A stretch of DNA of 64,000 bases from Gari tellinella (taxonomy: Eukaryota; Mollusca; Bivalvia; Cardiida; Psammobiidae), in NCBI GenBank assembly GCA_922989275.2, contig OV277861.1:53483623-53547622 (forward strand), written 5' to 3'. The position numbers were made by a program, and so were the translations under genes. Below are positions 41,241 to 49,703 of the stretch, one piece after another (position 1 is the first letter of the stretch; each line of letters begins with the position of its first letter). The notes beneath the pieces are model-generated. The model was not told the origin of the DNA. It was given only the letters and a program-made list of their open reading frames with translations, and did no database searches.

Positions 41241-44200
41241 ATGTGACAGCCTATCAGTATCAGGAGATGATGATCTGTATTATCTATGTTTATGTTTTAT
41301 CCAATGCTAATAATTTCACCTGCCTGATGAGTTCCAGGGAGAGGTGTTGCATATTTCCTTTTGAGTATTCTAAAAGCTGTGAATTAAGGGTTTTAATTAA
41401 AAAGGTTAATCTGGTACATCTATGAAGGGTTTGAATTAAACGGATTAATTTGGGACATCTTTTGTGTGATAAATTCAGGGCAACCAGAAAATAATTTTGG
41501 TTGCCCTGTGGGCAACCAGCTTTTCATGGAATTTGTCGTGCCCTGAGAAACATTTTCTATATTCCAGTAGGTAATAGCTTAAAGCAGGCTGAAAGTAAAG
41601 CAGAATGCACCTTAAGGTGCATTCTGCTTTACTTTCAATCTGCTTTTAGTGGGCACCTATCTTTAAAACTAGAAACAGGCTATGGGGTACTGGGTTAACC
41701 CTTTACCTGATAGCCTATTTCTAGAATTGAAAATAGGTTACTACTTAAAGCAGGTTGAAAGTAAAGCAGAATGCGCTTAAGGCGCATTCTGCTTTACTTT
41801 CAGCCTGCTTTAAGCTATCCTGTGCTAGAATATATTGCAAATTTTCCCTATAATATATATTAAATTATTAAATTGAAACTATTTTCTTCAGCAGATGAAT
41901 AAATCAGATTCACTAAAAGTCGCTTCTATGGGGTAAAGGGTTAAATAACTAATACATAAAGAATACAGTATATAGTAACATCTTCTAAAACCAGCATTCT
42001 AAAGAAGGCTCTTTCTCTGTTTGTTTGTTTTTTATTTTACTTCGCTTTCAACAGTATTTCAGTCATATCGCGACGTCCAGCTAACAACAGGTGGAGGAAG
42101 ACCCAAGAAGTCCTGTTGAATGACCCTAGCTGCAATGCTTATTTCACAACTGACCAACACACAACTAAACCAATTGGATGTACTGATGGACATATGTACA
42201 GTAAACCCCTCTCTGTAACGGACAAATTTGTATTACTTTTAAGGTGTTTAACCCATTACCCCATAGACCGTTTCTAGTTTTGAAAACAAACGATCCTTAA
42301 AGCTACTACAGTCAAACTTCGATATCTCGAACTCCCTTAATTCGACCTATCTGATTTTTCGACACGTGAATTGCCTTATTTCATACTCGGTTAAGTCAAA
42401 CATACCCATATTTCAAAGTTAAAATGTGGCTAACCGAGTTCGAGATATAGAGTTTCAACTGTATCTGATATAATGAAGAAAATATTTCTTGTGGTACATA
42501 TTCATGACTGTATAAATCTGAACTATTTTCCTCAGAGGCGTAAAATGATGTATTTATGGGTAATGGGTTACGGCAGGTGGCTGCTTAAAGCAAGATGAAA
42601 GTAAAACAGAAAGCTCCAATAAGGGTTTCCTGTTTCACTTTTACCTTGCTTTAAGCTGCCACCTGCCTTTCAATTATACAATTAGTCTTCTTTTAAGTGG
42701 TTGTTATAGAGAAGTTTTATTGTACATGCATTATATACATACAATGGTAATACTATTGGGAAAACATGTATACAACTCATTGAACACATAGTACTTACAT
42801 CAGAGAGCTGTGCTTTGTTCATGCCAGGTCTAGCTGGCAGTTTGTAGTGACGCTTGTATCTCCGCAAAGTATTTACAGGCATTTGAAAGAAATCAATCTG
42901 AAATGTAATACACTATTATACGGTCAGATCACCATAGAGCCATACATAACAGTCCCTTAACTCTTTCAACACTAAGTAGCTCTTGTGGGTAATAAGTTCC
43001 CTTCAGGATATCTTTAATTACCAAAAAATGAATCATTCTACTTGGAATTTTTGATAGTTAAATAAATGTAAATAAAGCTATCAGTGTAGACCCTGATCAG
43101 AGGGCTCCTATAGGAGCCATCTGATCTAGGTCTACACTGTTTGCAAATGTAATGAGAATACAGTCGAACTTCCATATCTCGAACTCGGTTAAGTCGAACA
43201 TCATTTAGGTGACTGGTGCACTCCATTTTGAAGAGTCAAATCATGGTCAATGCTAATTGCCAATTCCAGCCTTTTCAGCGACTTGTTTAACCTCCTTAAC
43301 GCATTCAACCCTGAAACATTTAATGGACAATTCCAATTTCAAAATAGGTTTAGTCTATTTTTTTTACTATCTATGGTTGATTTAACAATGTATTTCAAAA
43401 TGACAGTGTAAAACCTGATCAGAGGGCTCCTTACATGGGACAAGTATAATCCTCACATGCACACTGTTTGCAAATGACGCATATATGCCTGACTAGGCTT
43501 CAGAGAGTTAAAGCACATTCTGTTTTACTTTCAACCTGCCTAAAGTGGTAACATATTATATTATATTTGAAACTTGAAACAGGTGATGGGGTAATGGGTT
43601 AAACTTTGATATACATGAATAAGATAGGATTACCTCTGGAATGTCTTCATCTGCCTCAGGTGACCCTTCTCCATCCTCACTGTCCCGCCGCTTCCGTTTC
43701 ATTCGGGCACTCTGTATCATGTTTTTATGGTGGTCACAAATGTATATGTGATCTACCTGCATAATAAAACAAAATCATAATACAGTCAATCTTGTATTGA
43801 CCAATCCTAACCCCTAAACCACCAAAACTTCAAATTGACAGTTACAGTTTCAAATTAACCCATTACCCCATTAATACGCCTTTTTACGCCTTAATATTAT
43901 TCCTACACCAAAGAATATAATTACAATTTATCCTGTCACAAATAAAAACTCTAAGAAATATGTTTTATATTCTATTAGATAATAGCTTAAACAGGGCTCC
44001 AGATAAGAGGTAGTTATTTCAACAAATCAAACATTTACTCACTCATTTCAGCACCAAATCCTATCGTGTTACTACTCATTAGAATCGTCTCTTCGAGACG
44101 ATTCTAATGAGTAGTGACACCATAGGGTTTAATTCAGAAATAAAGATTTTAAGTTTTGAAAAACTACCCTTATCTGTTGCTCTGGCTTAAAGCAGACTGA

Positions 44201-45695
44201 AAGTAAAGCAGATTGTGCCTTAACCTGCTTTAAGTGGTCACATATCTTCAAAGCTAAAAACAGGCTATGGGGTAATGGGTTAAGTGAATTTAGTGAATTT
44301 CTTTTGACTATTTACTGTAATTAGGGTTGTTTTATTACAATATACTTAATATATTGCAAAATGACAAATAGTACCTACTGTTTGCATAGGACAATAGTAC
44401 TCTTTATAGGTACATTGTTTGTAAAGGATGAGTATAGTCATAGCTAGTGTTTGCATATGCTGTTTGCATAGGACAAGTGGACTTTTCTCTAGTATATTGT
44501 TGGTAAAGTATGCATATATTTGAGTCATTATGGGTAACTGGGTTCACAGCCACTAAATGAATTAGCCTATACACTTCTTAAGACTGGTAACTTCTTAATG
44601 TATGATAAAACAATACAGAATGCTCTTACAGGAGTTTCCTGTAGTACAGTACTATTTATTCTTACCCTGCATTATCTACGGTTAAGGTTTTTCTGTTCTG
44701 TTCTGCTTAGTCACCCCTGAAACTTTTAATGGACAATTCCAATTTCAAAATATGTCTAGTCCATTTTTGACTGTTTAGGGGTGATTTTAACAATTAATAC
44801 ATGTATATTTAAAAATGACAAACAGTGTAGACCATGATCAGAGGGCTCTTTAAGCAGCCCTCTGATCAGGGTCTACACTGTTTGCATGGGATAAAAGTAT
44901 CCTCACAGGTATACTGTTTGTAAATGACAAGTATACTTCATTATACTTGCCGTTAAGGTTGAATGTGTTAAGTTTATTAACCCTTTCCCACATAGCATAT
45001 CTCTAGTATTGAATATAGGTGTCCACTTAAAGCAGGTTGAAAGTAAAGCAGAATGCGCTTTAAGCGCATTCTGCTTTACTTTCAGCCTGCTTTAAGCTAT
45101 CATCTGCTAGAATATAGAAAATATTTTGTATTATACATATTTATGAATGTATAAATTGGAACTATTTTCTTCAGTGAAGTAATAAACTTAATGCGCTAAA
45201 AGGCGCTTCTATGGGGGAAAGGGTTAAGAATCCTAATTCTAGCTATCATCTGCTAGAATATAGAAAATATTTTGTATTATACATATTTATGAATGTATAA
45301 ATTGGAACTATTTTCTTCAGTGAAGGAATAAACTTAATGCGCTAAAAGGCGCTTCTATTGGGGAAAGGGTTAAGAATCCGCCTGTTTGTAAAACTACCCA
45401 TAGTTGGACAAATGAGTGGTCATTTCACCCATTACCCCAAAGCGTGTTTCGAGTTTTGAAGACAGGTAACCATTTGAATGCATATCTATGGAGAAATGGG
45501 TTAAGGCCATTATGATCAGCTTACACCGTCGTCTCTAACAAGTCGCAATCTCCTTTGTTGTACAGTTTTCTGTATCCGCTTGCTGTAACTGGCGTTTCCA
45601 GCTGGTCGACCACAGCGATATGAGCTGTCAATTAAGCAACAAATTTGGTTGTGTCCAACACTTCTTGATTCTTCTTCTGTGGTAAACCCATTCAT
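37941..45695 (-). CDS. SAP30L: Histone deacetylase complex subunit SAP30/SAP30L, four coding exons
   Basis: Coding exons 45695-45525, 43756-43634, 42897-42799 and 38066-37941 sum to 519 nt and give 172 aa plus TGA; human SAP30L has 183. SAP30 proteins are nuclear subunits of the Sin3-HDAC repressor; they bridge Sin3 and bind DNA and phosphoinositides. Domains: the atypical zinc finger from [16 protein letters not shown] (Cys19/20, Cys28) to ICDHH (Cys64, His67); a basic nuclear-localisation patch MKRKRR (76-81) followed by an acidic stretch; then the Sin3-binding part [33 protein letters not shown] and [18 protein letters not shown]. All introns are phase 0. The acceptor lies six bases before the ATG, so a noncoding first exon is upstream. 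Whether it is SAP30 or SAP30L is not meaningful here: invertebrates have one gene. Confidence 0.94.
38925..39140. repeat. TTTTCCCAAAATGAG repeat cluster
   Basis: Three TTTTTTCCCAAAATGAGC-like words, then GCCGTTTTAGGGCATATTTT and AACTAATTCCCAAAGTGGTG. The last part occurs reversed at 7034-7112. Open frames on both strands here arise from this low-complexity sequence. Confidence 0.55.
39617..41236 (-). mobile_element. Helitron/pearl-like element, reversed
   Basis: At the left the inverse end AACAAGAGGGCCATGGCCC then TTCGCTCACCTGAGG. At the right AGCTCACCTTGAGCCTTCGG then CTCAGGTGAGCTA, preceded by a run of GGACAGACGGAC words. Contains a MITE-1 right end (39838-40004) and a CAGTAAAACC-like MITE (about 40828-40940). 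Confidence 0.75.
41695..41944. mobile_element. MITE-1 copy sharing its TTAA with the previous copy
   Basis: TTAA-CCCTTTACCTGATAGCC to ATGGGGTAAAGGG-TTAA. The hairpin is near perfect around GCGCTTAAGGCGC. Its left TTAA (41695-41698) is also the right TTAA of the MITE-1 copy before it. Confidence 0.85.
42040..42115 (-). mobile_element. SINE type B tail fragment, reversed
   Basis: TTCAACAGTATTTCAGTCATA, then CGCGACGTCCAGC and AGGTGGAGGAAGACCC, are the inverse of the body of the 7116 SINE. Confidence 0.65.
42248..42571. mobile_element. MITE-1 copy (middle level of the nest)
   Basis: TTAA-CCCATTACCCCATAGACC to TATGGGTAATGGG-TTAC, split by the pogo-type MITE. Confidence 0.85.
42309..42461. mobile_element. 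Pogo-type MITE (innermost level)
   Basis: TA|CAGTCAAACTTCGATATCTC ... GAGTTTCAACTG|TA, with TA duplicated at 42307-42308 and 42462-42463. Confidence 0.85.
42799..42897 (-). CDS. SAP30L: SAP30 coding exon 3
   Basis: Residues 99-131 ([33 protein letters not shown]). Acceptor TTTCAG, donor GAT|GTAAGT. Confidence 0.94.
43060..43602. mobile_element. MITE cluster: MITE-2, pogo fragment, MITE-2, MITE-1
   Basis: MITE-2 hairpin GACCCTGATCAGAGGGCTCC at 43089; pogo-type start TACAGTCGAACTTCCATATC at 43160; a MITE-2 copy (about 43299-43510, CAACCCTGAAACATTTAATG); and a MITE-1 right part ending TGATGGGGTAATGGGTTAA at 43602. Confidence 0.65.
43634..43756 (-). CDS. SAP30L: SAP30 coding exon 2
   Basis: Residues 58-98: [18 protein letters not shown] completes the zinc finger, MKRKRR is the basic patch, [17 protein letters not shown] is acidic. 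Acceptor ATGCAG, donor GAG|GTAATC. Confidence 0.94.
43855..44283. mobile_element. MITE-1 copy split by a MITE-3
   Basis: TTAA-CCCATTACCCCATTAATA to TATGGGGTAATGGG-TTAA. Removing 43992-44184 and one GCTTAAA restores the usual AATAGCTTAAAGCAGACTG. Confidence 0.88.
43992..44184. mobile_element. MITE-3 copy with 7-bp target duplication
   Basis: CAGGGCTCCAGATAAG ... CTTATCTGTTGCTCTG, GCTTAAA on both sides, central palindrome CGTCTCTTCGAGACG. Confidence 0.88.
44310..44970. mobile_element. Two MITE-2 copies
   Basis: A decayed copy at about 44310-44540 and a better one at about 44705-44970 (CACCCCTGAAACTTTTAATG, AGAGGGCTCTTTAAGCAGCC hairpin, GTTGAATGTGTTAA). Confidence 0.7.
44977..45227. mobile_element. 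MITE-1 copy, reference-quality
   Basis: TTAA-CCCTTTCCCACATAGC ... ATGGGGGAAAGGG-TTAA, 251 bp including both TTAA. The hairpin arms of about 40 bp pair around GCGCTTTAAGCGC; AGCAGGTTGAAAGTAAAGCA is the left arm. Confidence 0.9.
45107..45379 (+). repeat. Recent ~136-bp tandem duplication of the MITE-1 right half
   Basis: The segment from CTATCATCTGCTAGAATATA to AAAGGGTTAAGAATCC (about 45107-45233) is repeated almost unchanged at about 45243-45379. Differences are few (AAGTAATAAA against AAGGAATAAA). Confidence 0.85.
45525..45695 (-). CDS. SAP30L: SAP30 coding exon 1
   Basis: Residues 1-57 ([57 protein letters not shown]). The chosen ATG starts MNGF as in vertebrate SAP30L. The acceptor TTTTTCAG is at 45702-45709, six bases upstream, so the exon itself starts at 45701. 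Donor GGT|GTAAGC. Confidence 0.92.
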
Positions 45696-45888
45696 AGCAA
45701 GCTGAAAAAAATAAAATGTAAATGCCAAAAGTGTGTTTTGGATGTGCAGATTTTGGTGTCGAAATAATTCCCTCCCTAAGGTAAAAATTGTATATACTTT
45801 CCCTATTTTGTGTAAAAAAAATTCCCCTCTAATTCGTTCATTGCAAAATCATTTCCTGAAATAAAAAGTTTGTTTGTATGTTTGTTTG

Positions 45889-46130
45889 TTAACGTCTGTT
45901 TCTGCCATATATGGGTTTATTGGGCGCCCCAGAGAGAGAGCGGATACAGAGAACCCAGGTGCGATGCCCTACTCTTATTATCGAAAGAGTTCTCTGATTC
46001 TTATAGATGCCAAGTGTAAAGCACTCATACATCAAACCTCGGTTTATAAAGTCTCATCCGAAGGACTTGGTCCAGCGGGGGATCAAACTCACAACCCATG
46101 ACTTTGTAAGTGGGTGCTTTACCCCTTGAC
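45889..46130 (-). mobile_element. SINE type A, reversed, near full length
   Basis: GTCTGTTTCTGCCATATATG, then GGCGCCCCAGAGAGAGAGCG, GTAAAGCACTCATACATC, CTCATCCGAAGGACTTGG and the head GGGGATCAAACTCACAACCC. Confidence 0.8.
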
Positions 46131-46338
46131 TCTGAAATAAAAAGACTATGAACTATATTTCTGACCTACAGTTTTAACATTCTGCTTTATTTTAAGCTTT
46201 CTTTTAGCAACCACTTGCCCTTTAAGTTTTCGGCCATTTAACAGATAGCAGCTTAAAGCTGACTGAAAGTAATTTGTTTTTGTGAAGTTTACAACTAAGA
46301 TGAAAACTATTCTTATAATAATTTAATGTTTTCAAGTA

Positions 46339-46505
46339 CAGTCAAACTTCAATATTTTGAACTCACTAAATTCGAACTATCCGATTTGTCTACACATGAA
46401 TTGCATTATTCCATGCTCAGTTAAGTCAAACATACCTGTATTTCAAAGTTAAAACGTGGCTTAGCAGGTATGTTCGACACAATCGAGTTGGAGGAAGTTC
46501 AACTG
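46339..46505. mobile_element. Pogo-type MITE
   Basis: TA|CAGTCAAACTTCAATATTTT ... GGAGGAAGTTCAACTG|TA. Confidence 0.8.
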
Positions 46506-46509
46506 TATT

Positions 46510-46885
46510 TTCTGTACATTTCATAAACTTTCTTTTAATAAATGGACATTCTTGAAATTAAGTGAGCTTTTTTGGTTTTATTTATAAAAAAATGTCTATA
46601 AAAAATGTCTATATGTTCAATAATCAAAATATTATCTTAATCTATCTTTTGTAGAAAAAAACTTTTGGCAAATCCATATTTATTAACTTTTAAAATTTAT
46701 AGACCTACTTAAACTGTCTGACACTCATAAGTAGGTTTTGTTGCACTCTATTCAGTCAAAATGCTAAAATCAAATCTATCTTAATGGTGACAAATTTGAA
46801 GTGGCTTAATTGTGTAGCAGTAAAATATGTAACAGCAGCACTGCAGCCCAATAGAAGATGATGTTGCAGTCTAATGTCTAGGTGA
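46510..46885. other. SAP30 intron 1, no recognised content
   Basis: AT-rich; nothing I can support. Confidence 0.4.
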
Positions 46886-46889
46886 CAGT

Positions 46890-47505
46890 CAACCTTTACT
46901 CCATAGCCTGCTTCTAGCTTTAAAGACAGTCACAGGTGACCACTTAAAGCAGGTTGAAAGTAAAGCAGAATGTACTACCTTAAGGCACATTCTGTTTTAA
47001 TTCAGTTGCTTGAGGAATAAATTCAATCAAGGTATAAAAATGAGTATCACATGAGTTATCCCTTGTAAGGCTTGTAGTGCAGGAACTGAATATATCTATC
47101 CTTTGCAAAAAGTGTAGACCCAGATCAGAGGGCCTCAGAAGTAGTTATCTAATACAAGTCTGCACTTTTTTCAGTATTTGTCTACATACTTTGAAGACGA
47201 AAATGTCAATTGTCAGAAACAGAATTGTCCAGTTGAAAATTAAGCATTATCCCATTACCCCATAAATACGCCTTTTTACACCTTTGTCCAGTTGAAAATT
47301 AAGTATTATAGGACTAGTCCTTTGTCCAGTGTATAGTTGTAGCAGGCCTGCCATAATTTGATCTTGAAAAATCCTAAGATTTTCAAATTTTCTATTTTTC
47401 AAGTGTGATAACTTAAAGCAGGCTGAAAGTAAAGCAGAATGTGCCTTAGGGCGCATTCTGCTTTACTTTCAGTCTGCTTTAAGCAACCATCTTCTCAGAT
47501 AACAA
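46890..47505. mobile_element. MITE-1 copies and a MITE-2 relic
   Basis: 46890-47062 is a MITE-1 copy with a shortened right part. 47095-47130 keeps a MITE-2 core (GTGTAGACCCAGATCAGAGG). 47250-47505 starts CCCATTACCCCATAAATACG and holds a GTGCCTTAGGGCGC-centred hairpin; AAATCCTAAGATTTTCAAA marks the variant subfamily also at 25390. Confidence 0.65.
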
Positions 47506-47508
47506 GAC

Positions 47509-48128
47509 TGCGTTCAATAAACGCTTATGCCCCCAGTGGCATCCTTGACAATATATTCTGAATCTTTTCTAAGTCCAAATTAGGTCAAGGTCAAGGTCAA
47601 ACTGAGCTTGGGTATTACTGGTGGGTTGGTAATGGTCCATGGCAATAGCTGTATAAGTATAGAAGCATTGTAGTAAGTAGTGTTGATGCTAGACGAAACG
47701 GCAAAATCTAGTTAACCAAGAAATAGCCCTTTCAAAATATTAGGTCAAGGTCAAAATCACAGTTGGGTGATATTGGTGGATAGGGAATGGTCCAAGGCAA
47801 CAACTGTATAAGTATCCAAGCATTGGAGTAAGTGGTGTTGATGCTAGACGAAACAGTAAAATCTAGTTAATCAAGAAATAGCTTATTCAAAATATTCTAA
47901 GTCCAAATTAGGTCAAGGTCAAGTTCAAAATCAAGGTTAGGTATTATTGGTGGCTAGGGAATGGTCCAAGGCAACAACTGTATAAGTATCCAAGCATTTG
48001 AATAAGTGGTGTTGATGCTAGACGAAACGGTAAAATCTACTTAACCTGGTTACGGACGGACGTCACGGACGGAAGGACAGGACGATTACTATATGCTCCC
48101 GCATCTGTCGATGCCGGGGGCATAAAAA
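47509..48128 (+). mobile_element. GCCCCCGG-end element, copy B, about three tandem units
   Basis: Left CGCTTATGCCCCCAGTGGCA, right GATGCCGGGGGCATAAAAAT. TGATGCTAGACGAAAC marks at 47685, 47840 and 48014 give units of about 155-174 bp. GGTCAAGGTCAAGGTCAA clusters start each unit. Confidence 0.75.
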
Positions 48129-48392
48129 TCTGAATATAATATTTCGGAAAAATCTGGAAACAGCCCTGTTGTAGATTAAGAGAAGACAGAGGGAACATCC
48201 TGGCACCTGTATTTAGAGCTAGTACATAGACACTTTTTGAAGCACAATGTTGTGGGCTAGTTGAGGCCTAGCGGTAACATCACTGTTACATGCTGGACAA
48301 GTAACACGGCGGTTGCAGGTTCAAGCTGGCACGCTGCACCAAGTAAGTTGACTAATGGTCTGACCGTCCTATTAAATACGATAAGACCATAA

Positions 48393-48780
48393 AGCGACTC
48401 GCAACCAGATGGTGCATTTGCAAAAATAAAAGAAAATACTCAAAATAAAACCAAATGTGTAGCATTATCATGCATCTGGCATTAGAAAAATATGATCAGT
48501 CTAAAAACACTTTCTAGCAGAGTCTTCAAATCTTAGTTTTTTTATATGTTTTCCATCGTTTAATACGTGGGCATCAAAAGACGCAATAGAAATTGATAAC
48601 GGGCTCAGACAAAAACCTGAGCCGAATTATGTACTCTCCATCGCTACACACTGAAGTATGTTAAATGGATCCCAGTTATATGAATAGTCTGTAGGCCCAG
48701 TGGGCTAAATGGTTTCCTTATTTTGCATGTTTCTGTCCCCACATGGCGGGTCCTGGGTTCGAATCCCACCAGAGCTCAAT
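48393..48780 (+). mobile_element. TTAA-type TIR element with tRNA-like module, copy 3, right end lost
   Basis: AGCGACTCGCAACCAGATGG at the left. The body aligns with 31667-31950 and 630-900. The tRNA-like part has GGGTTCGAATCCCACCAGAGC-type B-box sequence near 48752. The expected inverse end is not found downstream. Confidence 0.7.
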
Positions 48781-49147
48781 ATATAATGTGGATAATGCCG
48801 TGTCAAGCAGACTAGGCTTGCCTATGTCGGTAACAATAAGATTACAAGAAAACAAAACCGGCGAATGAAACTGAAAGAAGTGCATTAAGCTAACAAGGTG
48901 TGGAAGTATCACTAAACTGGCGAACACATTGAAACCGTTAGATCCGCACGATCTGTATGTAGACTGTCGTTTGCGTGGCCTTTCGTGAAAATTGAAATGC
49001 AACTTGTTTTGGATCCGAAGCTCGATACAATATTATGCCGTGTGTACAACAATTACACACAAAGCTAACGTCGGAAATCGGGCATGGTTTGGGACACTTA
49101 AAATACCACACTGTTTCACACCTTCAACCAAAGATAGGGCTACTTAC

Positions 49148-49260
49148 GACTGCGGTCCGCTGTCGCTTCACTATGCTCTATCGAGATAATATACGTAGGC
49201 TCATTAACTACTGTTTCAAATAACTTGACTGCTCTATGTTCGGCTTGCAATGGCGACTGT
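49148..49260 (-). other. Putative noncoding first exon of SAP30
   Basis: On the minus strand GACCGCAGTC|GTAAGTAGCC at 49148 is a near-consensus donor, in the right orientation and about 3.4 kb upstream of the SAP30 exon 1 acceptor. The upstream limit is a guess. Transcript evidence is needed. Confidence 0.35.
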
Positions 49261-49639
49261 GTGTGTATGTTTAGGGTCAAAGTTCACCTTTACTTTTCCA
49301 TAAACGGAAAATAAGCCACGCCTACTAGATATTATCGTAAACAATTGGCCTGGTTCAGGATAAATCAGTGATACAGAACCATGAAATGTAACTGATTAAA
49401 TTCATATTTTTATGTGGTATTGTTTAATAGTAGTTACGACTTTTAATTTTATATAGAATTATTATGTGCGACTTATTTATTTACTTCCCGCTTCACTTCA
49501 CACAACAACCAGCGCGTGTGCTCTTATGATAATTATTCAAAAACGTCATCAATTCCTATACTTTCGATTGGATCGCGCTCAGCGCTTGCACGAATATTGA
49601 CCAATCGTATTTGCATATTTCTCCCATACACTTTGTATA
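49261..49639. promoter_or_regulatory. Putative bidirectional promoter of SAP30 and HMGB
   Basis: Between the two putative first exons lie CCAAT (49601-49605), an octamer ATTTGCAT (49609-49616), a reverse CCAAT (ATTGG near 49567) and AACGTCAT, a CRE-like word (near 49544). This interval contains no MITE copy, unlike its surroundings. Confidence 0.4.
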
Positions 49640-49703
49640 GAGCTGCAGTAGCGTTAGCGTGGGTCTGCATTACGAAAAGCGGGATCGCCGGACTGATTGT
49701 ACT
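49640..49703 (+). other. Putative noncoding first exon of HMGB
   Basis: GGACTGATTGTACT|GTAAGTAG gives a consensus donor at 49703. CCAAT and octamer motifs lie 90-100 bp upstream of it. HMGB genes of other animals have noncoding first exons, and the HMGB ATG exon here begins with an acceptor (TTTCAG at 58510-58515). The cap site is not determinable. Confidence 0.4.

Larger units (their letters stand above)
38210..41545. mobile_element. 3.3-kb CAGGG...CCCTG element with AGAAAC duplication
   Basis: Left CAGGGCACGACAAAT, right ATTTGTCGTGCCCTG, a perfect 15-bp inverted repeat. AGAAAC is on both sides (38204-38209, 41546-41551). Subterminal GCCCGGCGGGCAACC words occur near the left end and GGTTGCCCTGTGGGCAACC near the right. 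No transposase frame. It now contains a reversed Helitron-like element and a MITE-1 piece. 38470-38925 has nothing I can name. Confidence 0.8.
38106..41698. mobile_element. MITE-1 copy split by a 3.3-kb element
   Basis: Left piece TTAACCCATTACCCCATACA to CATAAGAAAC (38107-38209). Right piece AGAAACATTTTCTATATTCC to GGGGTACTGGGTTAA (41546-41698), including a perfect CACCTTAAGGTG-centred hairpin. Confidence 0.85.
42199..42722. mobile_element. CAGTAAAACC-type MITE hosting two nested MITEs
   Basis: TA|CAGTAAACCCCTCTCTGTAA at the left and GTTATAGAGAAGTTTTATTG|TA at the right. The left arm ends at TTAA (42248), where MITE-1 is inserted; the right arm resumes at 42572 with GGCAGGTGGCTGCTTAAAGC and its own hairpin. 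Confidence 0.85.

Noticed and set aside
48718..49223. Open frames of 62-94 codons on both strands near 49 kb
   Set aside because: They overlap a SINE/TTAA element relic and the putative promoter; no domain or conservation signal.
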